From assembly GCF_004362855.1 (NCBI RefSeq), contig NZ_SNXW01000001.1, positions 432,121 to 496,120 on the forward strand: a stretch of DNA of 64,000 bases. Reading direction: 5' to 3'. Source of the stretch: Aquabacterium commune. GTDB lineage: Bacteria > Pseudomonadota > Gammaproteobacteria > Burkholderiales > Burkholderiaceae_C. Shown here piece after piece: positions 27,293 through 36,695 of this stretch. The notes under the pieces were generated by a model. That model was not told where the DNA came from, did no database searches, and saw only the letters and a program-made list of their open reading frames with translations. The position numbers and the translations under genes were made by a program. Positions within the stretch are counted from its first letter, which is position 1. Each line of letters begins with the position of its first letter.

Positions 27293-28198
27293 ATGAGCCT
27301 GTCCAAATCCCTGTTCCCATCCCTGCGCGCATCGGCCCTGGCCGCCGTCGCATGCTGCACCCTCACCAGCCAGAGCGCCCACGCCATCGACATCGACGCC
27401 GGTGACTACACCGCCCTGCCCGAAGGCACCAACGTCGTCGCCCTGTACGGCCAGCACGCGCAACGCAACAGCCTGTATGCCCGCGGCGACCAGGTCAACG
27501 GCAACTACGGCCTGGACTCCAACATCGGCGTGCTGCGCATCATCCACTTCACCAAGATCGCCGGCTACATCGTGGACCCGCAGATCCTGCTGCCCTTCGG
27601 TGAGCTGAAAGCCAAGGGCGATGTGGCCCCCGTGCTGAGCAAGGGCAGCGGCGTGGCCGATGCCATCTTCGCGGCCACGGTCTGGACCCTCAACGACCCG
27701 GTCAACCGCCGCTACCTGGGCATCACGCCCTTCGTCTATGCCCCGATTGGCAACTACGACCGCAACAAGGCCCTGAACCTCGGCGAAAACCGCTGGAAGT
27801 ACGCGCTGCAGGTCGGCTACATCCACGGCATCGGTGAAAAGTTCACGGTGGACCTCGCCGCCGACGTGACGGTCTATGGCAAAAACAACCGGGCCAACGC
27901 TGCAGGACAGACCCTGGAACAAAACCAAAGCTACCAATTGCAGGCCTTCCTGCGCTATGACCTGCGCCCGGGCATCGACCTGCGCGCCGGCCTGTCGCGC
28001 GGGTACAGCGGCAGCAACCAGCTGGACGGCGTCAGCCAGGCCAACACGGGCAACCGCGTGGACAAATTCCAGCTGGGCACCGCAGCCTTCATCACCCCCA
28101 CCACGCAGGTCATGGCGCTGTGGGGCAAGGACCTGACGGTGAGCAACGGTTTCAAGGAAAACTCGCGCATCAACGTCCGCCTGCTGCAACTGTTCTGA
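27293..28198 (+). CDS. Outer-membrane protein of the MetA-pathway (phenol degradation) transporter family
   Basis: Predicted beta-barrel of 301 residues with a Sec signal peptide (about 1-31, ending AHA). The family pattern is visible in DYTALPEGTNVVALYGQHAQ, in the alternating amphipathic strands after it, and in LGITPFVYAPIGNYD. The protein ends in phenylalanine (RLLQLF), typical of outer-membrane barrels. Such proteins (PF13557) accompany degradation of aromatic and other hydrophobic compounds and probably help uptake. AAAAGGAGA precedes ATG 27293. It lies 59 bp after the aldehyde dehydrogenase and 37 bp before the Tat-tagged small subunit. Confidence 0.85.
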   Translation: MSLSKSLFPSLRASALAAVACCTLTSQSAHAIDIDAGDYTALPEGTNVVALYGQHAQRNSLYARGDQVNGNYGLDSNIGVLRIIHFTKIAGYIVDPQILLPFGELKAKGDVAPVLSKGSGVADAIFAATVWTLNDPVNRRYLGITPFVYAPIGNYDRNKALNLGENRWKYALQVGYIHGIGEKFTVDLAADVTVYGKNNRANAAGQTLEQNQSYQLQAFLRYDLRPGIDLRAGLSRGYSGSNQLDGVSQANTGNRVDKFQLGTAAFITPTTQVMALWGKDLTVSNGFKENSRINVRLLQLF

Positions 28199-28235
28199 CC
28201 CCGGACACCGCCCCACACCCCCACGAGGAGACCCC

Positions 28236-28856
28236 ATGAGCACGTCGATGCCCTCCACCGAGATCGCCGAGATCGCCCAGGCCGCCGCGGCCCTGCGCCA
28301 GCTGCCACGGCGCCAGTTCCTGCGCGCGGCCACCGCCGCCGCAGCCGCCGCCACGGCCGCCTTGACCCTGGGCCCCACGCTGGCCTTCGCCGCACAGGCC
28401 ACCGCCTCTTTGCCCGCGCTGAAGTTCATGAACGCCGACGAGGCCGCCGTGATGCAACGCCTGCTGGAAGTGATGCTGCCCACTGCGGGCACGTCCCTGC
28501 TGCCGCTGGCCCAGGTGCCCATGCTGCAAACCCTGGACGCGGCCCTGCTGGCCACCATGGCGCCGCACATCCTCGCGGGCCTCAAGGGCGGCATCGGCTA
28601 TTTCAATGAAGGCCCGCAGGCCACCTTCGGCAAGCGCTTCGTGGACCTCTCCGACGAGCAGGCCATCCGCTTTTGCGACAGCTGGGCCAACGCGCCCGAA
28701 GAGCCCAAGCGCGCCCTGAGCATGGGCCTCAAGAAGCTCCTGGCCCTGTCCTACTTCGCCAACCCGCCCACCTGGGCCCCGCTGGGCTACCCCGGCCCCT
28801 TCACGCGCCGCAGCGGCATCCCCTCGTTGGGCAACGCACCTGCCCCACAGGCCTGA
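28236..28856 (+). CDS. Tat-exported small subunit of a GMC dehydrogenase (gluconate 2-dehydrogenase subunit 3-like)
   Basis: Protein of 206 residues with a twin-arginine motif LPRRQFLRAA at about 23-32. An Ala-rich hydrophobic stretch follows, ending near AFAAQA (about 53). The mature part is helical and lacks Cys clusters: FMNADEAAVMQRLLEVMLP, then DLSDEQAIRFCDSWAN and ALSMGLKKLLALSYFANPP. This pattern and position match small subunits that export and stabilise a GMC flavoprotein. The next gene, 32 bp downstream, is the flavoprotein and has no signal peptide of its own. No cytochrome subunit is encoded nearby. Confidence 0.75.
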   Translation: MSTSMPSTEIAEIAQAAAALRQLPRRQFLRAATAAAAAATAALTLGPTLAFAAQATASLPALKFMNADEAAVMQRLLEVMLPTAGTSLLPLAQVPMLQTLDAALLATMAPHILAGLKGGIGYFNEGPQATFGKRFVDLSDEQAIRFCDSWANAPEEPKRALSMGLKKLLALSYFANPPTWAPLGYPGPFTRRSGIPSLGNAPAPQA

Positions 28857-28888
28857 AGTCCGACGCACCCCACGGAGACAGACACACC

Positions 28889-30481
28889 ATGAACACCGTT
28901 CACATCGCCAAGAACAAGGCCCGCATCCCCGCCGCCGCCGTGCCCAAGCACGGCCTGCAGGTCACCCAGGCCTCGGACATCCGCGACAGCCAGATCAGCT
29001 GGGAAGCCGATGCCGTCGTGATCGGCTCGGGCGCTGGTGGCGCCATCGCCGCCTTCGAGCTGGCCAAATCGGGCAAGAAAGTCATCGTGCTGGAGGCCGG
29101 CCCCTACGTGCCCTCCGAGAAATTCACCGAGATGCTGGCCGTCAGCATGGGCCAGCTGTATGCCGACCACGGCGGCCAGAACAACGCCACCGGCGACATC
29201 GCCATCCTGCAAGGCGCTTGCGTGGGTGGCTCCACCGTGGTGAACGCCGCGCTGTGCTTCCGCACGCCCGACCACTACCTGCACGCCTGGGGCAAGGATT
29301 TCGGCCTGACGAACCTGACGCCCGCCGTCATGAAGCCCTACTTCGAGCTGGTCGAGCGCAACCTGCGCATCAACACCGTGGCGGGACACGAAACCAGTGC
29401 CGGCGCCGAGTTGATCGGCAAGGGCCTGGACAAGCTGCGCCTGCCGCGCGGCAAGGCCCGCCGCAACGTCAAGGACTGCGTGATGAGCGGCGCCTGCTTC
29501 TCGGGCTGCGCCTCCGACCGCAAGCAGTCCATGCTGGTCACCTACCTGCCCTGGGCCGTCTCGCACGGCGCCAAGATCGTGGCCGACACCCGCGTCACGC
29601 GCATCCTCACCACCGAGGGCCGCGCCAGTGGCGTCGAGGCCGAGGTGATCGACCCGGCCACCGGCCAGAAAAAGGCCGACGTGGTGGTGAAGGCGCCCCT
29701 CGTGGTGCTGGCCGCCGGCCCGGTGCAATCGCCCGTGCTGTTGCTGCGCAGCGGCATCGCCAACAGCAGCGGCCAGGTCGGCAAGAACTTCGCCTGCCAC
29801 CCGACCATGTCCGTCACGGGCATCTTCTCGCAGGACGTGCGCGATTTCTTCGGCGCCACCCACTCGCTGTACATGGACAAGTACACCCTGCCCCAGGCCG
29901 GCGGCTACCTGCTGCTCAACGCCGTGCAGGACCCGGTCGAGGCCAGCACCCAGGTCGAGCCCGGCACCGGCAAGCCCTATGCGGCCTACATGACGCACTA
30001 CAAGAACACGGTGCGCCTCATCAGCCTCATCCACGACAAGAACTGCGGCGAAGTCACCTGGAACAATGGCGTCAAGGAGATCAAGTACGACGTTGACGAC
30101 GAGGACTTCGAGGCCATGAAAAAGGGCCTGATCACCACGGCACGCGTGCTGTGGGCCTCGGGCGCCAAGACGCTGCACATCCCGGCGTCGCAGAAGGTGG
30201 AGATCACCCGCGAGCAGGACATCGTGCCGACCATCATGGCGCTGAAGAACGAGAAGTCGCGTTACCGCTACACCTCCTTCCACCCGCAAGGCACCTGCCG
30301 CATGGGCGCCGACCCGAAGCGCACCGTGGTCAACCCGCAGGGCGAAACGCACGATGTGCGCAGCCTCTACGTGGTGGACGCCAGCCTGCTGCCCACTTCG
30401 ATTGGCTACAACCCCTCGGAGACGGTCTATGCCCTGGCCCACTACGTGGTGGACGGCATCACCGGCAAGAGAAAGGCCTGA
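28889..30481 (+). CDS. GMC-family FAD alcohol dehydrogenase, large subunit
   Basis: Flavoprotein of 530 residues oxidising an alcohol, substrate unknown. The FAD-binding motif is VVIGSGAGGAIAAFELAKSG (about 43-62), and the flavin contact region is GACVGGSTVVNAALCF. The C-terminal catalytic region has FHPQGTCRMG (His) and SIGYNPSETVYALAHYVVDG (Asn). It has an unusual Cys cluster, Cys197-x5-Cys203-x3-Cys207 in KDCVMSGACFSGCASDRKQS, that might bind an Fe-S centre or form a disulfide. No signal peptide is seen, so export with the Tat-tagged small subunit is inferred. It could supply aldehyde to the dehydrogenase at the start of the operon. Confidence 0.88.
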   Translation: MNTVHIAKNKARIPAAAVPKHGLQVTQASDIRDSQISWEADAVVIGSGAGGAIAAFELAKSGKKVIVLEAGPYVPSEKFTEMLAVSMGQLYADHGGQNNATGDIAILQGACVGGSTVVNAALCFRTPDHYLHAWGKDFGLTNLTPAVMKPYFELVERNLRINTVAGHETSAGAELIGKGLDKLRLPRGKARRNVKDCVMSGACFSGCASDRKQSMLVTYLPWAVSHGAKIVADTRVTRILTTEGRASGVEAEVIDPATGQKKADVVVKAPLVVLAAGPVQSPVLLLRSGIANSSGQVGKNFACHPTMSVTGIFSQDVRDFFGATHSLYMDKYTLPQAGGYLLLNAVQDPVEASTQVEPGTGKPYAAYMTHYKNTVRLISLIHDKNCGEVTWNNGVKEIKYDVDDEDFEAMKKGLITTARVLWASGAKTLHIPASQKVEITREQDIVPTIMALKNEKSRYRYTSFHPQGTCRMGADPKRTVVNPQGETHDVRSLYVVDASLLPTSIGYNPSETVYALAHYVVDGITGKRKA

Positions 30482-30498
30482 TCACAGGCACGGGCTGA

Positions 30499-31320
30499 TC
30501 AGGCGATCAGCACGTCGGGCACCAGGTTCAGCCCCGGGCAGGCGCCCAGCCGGGCCTGGGGCTCGAACAGGTCCACGCGGTCGGTGACCATGCCGTCCAG
30601 GCCGGACAACCACAGCGTGCCGGCGCGCTCGGCGTCGTTGACGGTGTAGGCCAGCGACTTCATGCCCGCGGCGTGGATGGCCTCGATGCGGCGGGCGTTC
30701 AGGAAGGCCTGGTGCACCACCAGGGCGCAGCAACCCAGCCGGTTGGCCTCGTCGATGCCCTCCGGCTGCCAGCGCTCCAGCAACAGGGCGCGTGGCAATC
30801 CGGGCTGGGCTTCGGCCGCCGCTTCCAGGGCGGTCACGCTGAACGAGCTCAGCAGCGGCTTGACCTCGCTGCGTGCCCACAGCGCAGCCACGCGCTCGGC
30901 CACGACGCGGCCGGTGCGGACGTCGTCGCCCGGGTTGGGCTTGATCTCCAGGTTGACCATCAGCCCCAGGCCTTGCAACCAGCGGGCCAGGGCCTCCAGG
31001 CGCAGCAGCGGCTCGCCCGCATGGGCGCGGCCATGCCAGCTGCCAGCGTCCAGGCGCGACAGCGCGTCCCAGCTCAGCAGCGCGGACGCCCCCTGGCCGT
31101 TGGTGGTGCGGTCGAGTTCCGCATCGTGCAACAGGAAGGGCTCGCCATCGGCACTGAGCTTGACGTCGCACTCGAACATGGCGAAGCCGTGGTCCGCCCC
31201 CAGGCGGAAGGCCGCCAGGGTGTTCTCAGGGGCCAGCGTGCCGGCGCCACGGTGGGCAATCCAGCAGGGATAAGGCCATGGCGCGAGGTGGGAATCCGGC
31301 ATCGTCATGGGCATGAGCAT
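30499..31320 (-). CDS. ugpQ: Glycerophosphodiester phosphodiesterase
   Basis: Cytoplasmic GDPD enzyme of 273 residues from ATG 31320. It cleaves glycerophosphodiesters to glycerol-3-phosphate and an alcohol. The active-site motif [18 protein letters not shown] is followed by the metal ligands in [27 protein letters not shown]. Further along are VNLEIKPNP and [29 protein letters not shown]. Several in-frame ATGs (31320, 31314, 31308, 31302) are possible and none has a clear ribosome site. It converges on the GMC operon and is divergent from the DUF3683 dehydrogenase. Confidence 0.9.
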   Translation of the reverse strand: MLMPMTMPDSHLAPWPYPCWIAHRGAGTLAPENTLAAFRLGADHGFAMFECDVKLSADGEPFLLHDAELDRTTNGQGASALLSWDALSRLDAGSWHGRAHAGEPLLRLEALARWLQGLGLMVNLEIKPNPGDDVRTGRVVAERVAALWARSEVKPLLSSFSVTALEAAAEAQPGLPRALLLERWQPEGIDEANRLGCCALVVHQAFLNARRIEAIHAAGMKSLAYTVNDAERAGTLWLSGLDGMVTDRVDLFEPQARLGACPGLNLVPDVLIA

Positions 31321-31433
31321 ACCCAGATGCCCCCGCCTTGAAGCGATCCACAAGGCCCGAGGAAGTGGCCTTTTCCCGGGAAGGTCAAGGTGGCTGCGTT
31401 ACCATTCCGCCTCAGGCGCGAAGACACCTCCCC

Positions 31434-34400
31434 ATGAACGCACCCACCGAGCTGAACCACATGACCGCCCAGGCCGCCAAGGTCCTCACCGACGGCCTCC
31501 CGCGCCTGCGCGAGATCCCCTACAACTACACGTCCTTCTCAGACCGCGAAATCGTCCAGCGCCTGCTGGGCCAGCGTGCCTGGGAGGTGCTCAGCCTGCT
31601 GCGCACCGAACGCCAGACCGGCCGTTCCGCGCGCATGCTCTATGAAGTGCTGGGCGACATCTGGGTGGTGCAGCGCAACCCCTACCTGCAGGACGACCTG
31701 CTGGACAACCCCAAGCGACGCGGCCAGCTCATCGAAGCGCTGCAGCACCGCCTGGGCGAGGTGGACCGCCGCCGCCACAGCGCCGACGTCCAGGCCGATG
31801 CCGCCCATGCCGCGCAGGACGCTTCCCGCGACAAGCTCGTGGCCGAGCTGCTGGCCAGCGCCCGCCAGGCCATCGACCGCTTCGCCAAGGCCTTCGACCA
31901 GACCGCCACGCTGCGCAAGCGCACCGCGCAGGTGCTGGGCGCCGTCACCCGCGCCGACAACATCAAGTTCGATGGCCTGAGCCGCGTTTCGCACGTGACC
32001 GACGCCACCGACTGGCGCGTCGAGTACCCCTTCGTCGTCCTCACACCGGACACCGAAGAAGAAATGGCGGCCCTGGTCAAGGGCTGCGTCGAACTCGGCC
32101 TGACCATCATCCCGCGTGGGGGCGGCACCGGCTACACCGGCGGCGCCGTGCCACTGACCTGGAAGAGCGCGGTCATCAACACCGAGAAGCTCGAACAGAT
32201 GACCGAGGTCGAGATGGTGGCCCTGCCCGGCGTGGACAAGCCGGTCGCCACCGTCTGGACGGGCGCAGGCGTGGTCACGCAGCGCGTGGCCGATGCCGCC
32301 GAGCGCGCCGGCTTCGTCTTCGCCGTGGACCCGACCTCGGCCGAAGCATCGTGTGTGGGCGGCAACGTCGCCATGAACGCCGGCGGCAAGAAGGCCGTGC
32401 TGTGGGGCACCGCCCTGGACAACCTCGCCTCGTGGCGCATGGTCACGCCCGACGCGCAATGGCTGGAGGTGGTTCGCCTCAACCACAACCTGGGCAAGAT
32501 CCACGACGTCGAGACGGCCAGCTTCGAGCTGCGTTATTTCCAGGCCGATGGCAAAACGCCCATCCGCACCGAGCGCCTCGACATCCCCGGCCGCACCTTC
32601 CGCAAGGAAGGCTTGGGGAAAGACGTCACCGACAAGTTCCTCGCCGGCCTGCCCGGCATCCAGAAAGAAGGCTGCGACGGCCTGATCACCAGCTGCCGCT
32701 GGATCGTCCACCGCATGCCCAAGCACACCCGCACGGTGTGCCTGGAGTTCTTCGGCAACCCGACCCTGTGCGTGCCCTCGATCGTCGAGATCAAGGACTT
32801 CATGTTCGCCGAAATGGCGCAACCAGGCGGCGCCATCCTGGCCGGCCTGGAGCACCTCGACGACCGCTACCTCAAGGCCGTGGGTTACGCCACCAAGAGC
32901 AAGCGCACGGTGGCAGGCTCCGGCCTGCCCAAGATGGTGCTGATCGGTGACATCGTCGGCGACGACGAAGACCGCGTGGCCCGCGCCACCAGCGAGGTCA
33001 TCCGCCTGGCCAATGGCCGCAACGGCGAAGGCTTCGTGGCCGTCAGCTCGGACGCCCGCAAGAAATTCTGGGCCGACCGCAAGCGCACCGCCGCCATCGC
33101 CAAGCACACCAACGCCTTCAAGGTGAACGAAGACGTGGTGATCCCGCTGCCACGCATGGGCGAGTACACGCTGGGCATCGAGCGCATCAACATCGAGCTG
33201 AGCCTGCGCAACAAGCTGGCCCTGCTGGACGCCTTCGACGCCTTCTTCGCGTCCGAGCCGGCCCACATCGCCAACTTCATCGGCAAGACCGACGACCCGT
33301 CCGAGCTGCCCAGCCCCGAGCAGCTCACCGAGAAAATCGACGCCGCCAAGGCCTTGCTGGCCGAGGTGCGCGCGCGCTGGCGCTTCCTGCACGACCGCAT
33401 CGACACACCGCTGAGCGAGGTCGATGCCGAACTGGTCGCACTGGGCTACCTGCAGCACCGCGACGGCACCTATGTACCCGACGAGATCACCAAGGGCCGC
33501 GACACCGTCTTCAACCTGCTGCAGACGTGGAGCATCCGCGCCGGCTGGAAGAAGGAAATCCGCGAGCCGCTGGCCAAGGTCTTCAATGGTGCGGCCATGG
33601 CGCCCGTGGTGGACGAGCTCAAGCGCATCCACAAGCAGGTGCTGCGTGGCCGCGTCTGGGTGGCCCTGCACATGCACGCCGGCGACGGCAATGTGCACAC
33701 CAACATCCCCGTCAACTCCGACAACTACGAGATGCTGCAGACGGCGCACGAGGCCGTGGCGCGCATCATGAAGCTGGCGCGTGGCCTGGACGGCGTCATC
33801 TCGGGCGAGCACGGCATCGGCATCACCAAGCTGGAGTTCATGACCGACGACGAGATGGCCAAGTTCACGGCCTACAAGTCCAAGGTGGACCCCCAAGGCC
33901 GCTTCAACAAAGGCAAGCTGCTGCGCGGTGACGCCCTGAAGAACCTCGGCGACGACGTCCACGCCGCCGACCTGACCGAGGCCTACACGCCCTCGTTCGG
34001 GCTGATGGGCCACGAGTCACTGATCATGCAGCAGTCGGACATCGGCGACATCGCCACGTCCATGAAGGACTGCCTGCGCTGCGGCAAGTGCAAGCCGGTG
34101 TGCGCCACCCACGTGCCGCGCGCCAACCTGCTCTACAGCCCGCGCAACAAAATTTTGGCCACCTCGTTGCTGGTCGAGGCCTTCCTGTACGAAGAGCAGA
34201 CGCGCCGCGGTGTGTCCATCAAGCACTGGGAAGAGTTCGAAGACGTGGCCGACCACTGCACGGTTTGCCACAAGTGCCTGACGCCCTGCCCCGTGAAAAT
34301 CGACTTCGGCGACGTGTCGATGAACATGCGCAACTTGCTCAACAAGATGGGCAAGAAGAGCTTCCGCCCGGCGGGTGCGGCGGGCATGGCCATGCTCAAC

Positions 34401-35480
34401 ACCAACAACCCGCAGACCATCAAGCTGATCCGCTCGGCGCTGGTGGACGTGGCCATGCCGCTGCAACGCATGGCCAACGACGTGATGAAGGTGGTGGCGC
34501 GCAAGCAGACCGACGCTCCGCCCGCTTCGGTCGGCAAGGCGCCGTTGAAGCAGGAAATCGTCCACTTCATCAACAAGAAGATGCCGGGTGGCCTGCCGAA
34601 GAAAACGGCGCGCGCGCTGCTGGACATCGAAGACCGCGACTACGTCCCCATCATCCGCAACCCCAAGCAGTCGGCCGACACCGAAGCCGTCTTCTACTTC
34701 CCCGGTTGCGGCTCGGAGCGCCTGTTCAGCCAGGTCGGCCTGGCCACGCAAGCCATGCTGTGGCATGCCGGCGTGCAGACCGTGCTGCCGCCGGGCTACC
34801 TGTGCTGCGGCTACCCGCAACGCGGCGCCGGCCAGTTCGACAAGGCCGAGAAGATGATCACCGACAACCGGGTGCTGTTCCACCGCGTGGCCAACACGCT
34901 GAACTACCTGGACATCAAAACGGTGGTCGTGTCCTGCGGCACCTGCTACGACCAGCTGCAGGGCTACCAGTTCGACAAGATCTTCCCCGGCTGCCGCATC
35001 ATCGACATCCACGAGTACCTGCTGGAAAAGGGCATCACCCTGCAGGGCAAGGGCGCCTTCCTGTACCACGACCCCTGCCACACGCCCATGAAGCTGCAGG
35101 ACCCGATGAAGACCGTCAAGGCCCTGCTGGGCGACGGCGTCGTCAAGTCCGACCGTTGCTGCGGCGAGGCCGGCACCCTGGCCGTGAACCGCCCGGACAT
35201 CTCCACGCAGATCCGCTTCCGCAAGGAAGAAGAGATCCGCAAGGGCGAGGCCGAGCTGCGCGGGCAAGGCCTGATCGGCCTGAAGGACAACGTCAAGGTG
35301 CTGACCTCTTGCCCGGCCTGCCTGCAGGGCCTGAGCCGCTATGGCGAAGACACCGCCAACGGCTTGCTGGAAGCCGACTACATCGTCATCGAGATGGCCC
35401 GCCAGATCCTGGGCGAGAACTGGATGCCGGAGTACGTGGCCCGCGCCAACAACGGCGGCATCGAGCGGGTGCTGGTGTGA
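31434..35480 (+). CDS. Very large FAD/Fe-S oxidoreductase (DUF3683, FAD_binding_4, CCG domains)
   Basis: Protein of 1348 residues, a fusion of a D-lactate/glycolate dehydrogenase-type flavoprotein with its iron-sulfur partner. The DUF3683 segment comes first ([22 protein letters not shown]). A FAD-binding domain follows ([39 protein letters not shown]), then the FAD-linked oxidase C domain ([24 protein letters not shown]). Two 4Fe-4S motifs come next, at Cys880/883/886/890 and Cys942/945/948/952. Two CCG-type domains end the protein ([47 protein letters not shown]). It probably oxidises a 2-hydroxy acid and feeds quinone; the substrate is unknown. ATG 31434 matches the family start. Confidence 0.92.
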   Translation: MNAPTELNHMTAQAAKVLTDGLPRLREIPYNYTSFSDREIVQRLLGQRAWEVLSLLRTERQTGRSARMLYEVLGDIWVVQRNPYLQDDLLDNPKRRGQLIEALQHRLGEVDRRRHSADVQADAAHAAQDASRDKLVAELLASARQAIDRFAKAFDQTATLRKRTAQVLGAVTRADNIKFDGLSRVSHVTDATDWRVEYPFVVLTPDTEEEMAALVKGCVELGLTIIPRGGGTGYTGGAVPLTWKSAVINTEKLEQMTEVEMVALPGVDKPVATVWTGAGVVTQRVADAAERAGFVFAVDPTSAEASCVGGNVAMNAGGKKAVLWGTALDNLASWRMVTPDAQWLEVVRLNHNLGKIHDVETASFELRYFQADGKTPIRTERLDIPGRTFRKEGLGKDVTDKFLAGLPGIQKEGCDGLITSCRWIVHRMPKHTRTVCLEFFGNPTLCVPSIVEIKDFMFAEMAQPGGAILAGLEHLDDRYLKAVGYATKSKRTVAGSGLPKMVLIGDIVGDDEDRVARATSEVIRLANGRNGEGFVAVSSDARKKFWADRKRTAAIAKHTNAFKVNEDVVIPLPRMGEYTLGIERINIELSLRNKLALLDAFDAFFASEPAHIANFIGKTDDPSELPSPEQLTEKIDAAKALLAEVRARWRFLHDRIDTPLSEVDAELVALGYLQHRDGTYVPDEITKGRDTVFNLLQTWSIRAGWKKEIREPLAKVFNGAAMAPVVDELKRIHKQVLRGRVWVALHMHAGDGNVHTNIPVNSDNYEMLQTAHEAVARIMKLARGLDGVISGEHGIGITKLEFMTDDEMAKFTAYKSKVDPQGRFNKGKLLRGDALKNLGDDVHAADLTEAYTPSFGLMGHESLIMQQSDIGDIATSMKDCLRCGKCKPVCATHVPRANLLYSPRNKILATSLLVEAFLYEEQTRRGVSIKHWEEFEDVADHCTVCHKCLTPCPVKIDFGDVSMNMRNLLNKMGKKSFRPAGAAGMAMLNTNNPQTIKLIRSALVDVAMPLQRMANDVMKVVARKQTDAPPASVGKAPLKQEIVHFINKKMPGGLPKKTARALLDIEDRDYVPIIRNPKQSADTEAVFYFPGCGSERLFSQVGLATQAMLWHAGVQTVLPPGYLCCGYPQRGAGQFDKAEKMITDNRVLFHRVANTLNYLDIKTVVVSCGTCYDQLQGYQFDKIFPGCRIIDIHEYLLEKGITLQGKGAFLYHDPCHTPMKLQDPMKTVKALLGDGVVKSDRCCGEAGTLAVNRPDISTQIRFRKEEEIRKGEAELRGQGLIGLKDNVKVLTSCPACLQGLSRYGEDTANGLLEADYIVIEMARQILGENWMPEYVARANNGGIERVLV

Positions 35481-35926
35481 CGCACGGGCCTCGCGGTTCG
35501 TGTGAGCTGTGCGAACGCGACGGCGGCCTGCTGGTCTGGCGCAGTGACAAGCTGCGCGTGATCCGCGCGGTGGGCGATGCGCAAAGCACCGACCACCCCG
35601 GCTTCTACCGCGTGATCTGGAACGCCCATGTCGCCGAGTGGACCGACCTGGCCCCGGCCGACCGCAGCCACCTGATGCAGGCCGTGGCCAAGGTCGAAAC
35701 GGTGCTGCGCGAAGCGTTGCAGCCCACCAAGGTCAACTTGGCCAGCCTGGGCAATGTGGTGCCGCACCTGCACTGGCACGTGATCGCGCGTTTCGACTGG
35801 GATGCCCGCTGGCCCGCGCCGGTGTGGGCGCCTGCCTTGCGCCACGTGCCCGATGCGGCCTCGCGCCTGGCCGTGCCCCTGGACGTCCTCGACGCCCAGG
35901 TGGCAAGCGCCCTGCAAGCGGGCTGA
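35477..35926 (+). CDS. HIT-family protein
   Basis: Histidine-triad nucleotide-binding protein of 149 residues, probably a nucleotide hydrolase or transferase. The triad is HLHWHVIAR near residues 96-104. The N-terminus has a CELC pair that could join a zinc site. The start is GTG 35477, overlapping the stop of the large dehydrogenase by 4 bp (GTGA), so the two are translationally coupled. The pairing of HIT with this dehydrogenase seems common in Burkholderiales as I recall, but its reason is not known. Confidence 0.88.
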   Translation: MTHGPRGSCELCERDGGLLVWRSDKLRVIRAVGDAQSTDHPGFYRVIWNAHVAEWTDLAPADRSHLMQAVAKVETVLREALQPTKVNLASLGNVVPHLHWHVIARFDWDARWPAPVWAPALRHVPDAASRLAVPLDVLDAQVASALQAG

Positions 35927-35929
35927 GGC

Positions 35930-36586
35930 TCAAGCGCCGTCTGTGGTGCCTGGGCTTGTCGCCATGGCCTGTGCCTTGCGCGCCAGCTGCTGCTCCATGC
36001 GCACATAGTGGCTCACCATGTGGGCCAGGCCATCGACCAGCTCGTCGTAGGTGATGGGCGGGTTGGGGTCCGACATGTGCCGGATCACCGTGAACATCCC
36101 TGCGTTGACGAAGATGTAGCTCATGGCCGCAAAGCGCTGCATGCGCGCGTGCTGCGGGTTGTGCAGCAGGTACTGCACGATGATGTCGCCCAGCAGGCGT
36201 GAGACTTCGGCCAGGTCCAGGCGCAGGTCGGCGTTGAACACCTCGCGCGCGTACTTCAGGTAGCGCTGCTCGTCGCGCAGCAGGAGCTCCTGCACCCCAT
36301 AGAGGATGGTCGGGATGGCCTCGGTCAGGGGCATGCGCACGATGCGCGGCGTCAAGGGTTGCAGCACGCCCACCAGGTCGCGCACGAAGCGCGCCAGCAT
36401 GGCTTCGTAGATGGCTTCCTTGTTCTTGAAGTACTCGTACAGCGAGCCCACGCTGACACCCGCGATGTCGGCAATGTGCGTGGTGGTCGTGCCCGCCAGG
36501 CCATGTCGGCCCAGGCTGATGTAGCCGGCGTCCAGGATGGCTTCGACGGTGGACTTGGCGCGCTGCTGTCGGGGAATGCGGGGCAT
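35930..36586 (-). CDS. TetR-family transcriptional regulator
   Basis: Repressor of 218 residues. The N-terminal HTH is classical: ILDAGYISLGRHGLAGTTTTHIADIAGVSVGSLYEYFKNKEAIYEAML (given here only to name its span, about residues 17-64; key residues are the GTTTTHIA helix and GSLYEYF). The C-terminal ligand domain is all-helical. It is divergent from a PF10118 hydrolase, with a strong operator array between (36606-36634). It probably represses both. ATG 36586 gives the usual family start MPRIPRQQRAKST; upstream in-frame codons are read through the operator. Confidence 0.9.
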   Translation of the reverse strand: MPRIPRQQRAKSTVEAILDAGYISLGRHGLAGTTTTHIADIAGVSVGSLYEYFKNKEAIYEAMLARFVRDLVGVLQPLTPRIVRMPLTEAIPTILYGVQELLLRDEQRYLKYAREVFNADLRLDLAEVSRLLGDIIVQYLLHNPQHARMQRFAAMSYIFVNAGMFTVIRHMSDPNPPITYDELVDGLAHMVSHYVRMEQQLARKAQAMATSPGTTDGA

Positions 36587-36605
36587 GGGCAGGAGGCTGC
36601 GGAGA

Positions 36606-36634
36606 TCCGAATTGAATCCGAATGAATATTCGGA
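36606..36634. promoter_or_regulatory. TetR operator: three TCCGAAT half-sites at 11-bp spacing
   Basis: TCCGAAT occurs at 36606-36612 and 36617-36623, and its inverse ATTCGGA at 36628-36634. The last two form a 7-4-7 palindrome. Start-to-start spacing is 11 bp, one helical turn. The array lies 20 bp from the TetR start and about 60 bp from the divergent hydrolase. Confidence 0.7.
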
Positions 36635-36695
36635 ACACACTGTCGTCAATTATCGCGCACGTCAACCTGACCCGCCGTACTTTGGAGACGCCAGC

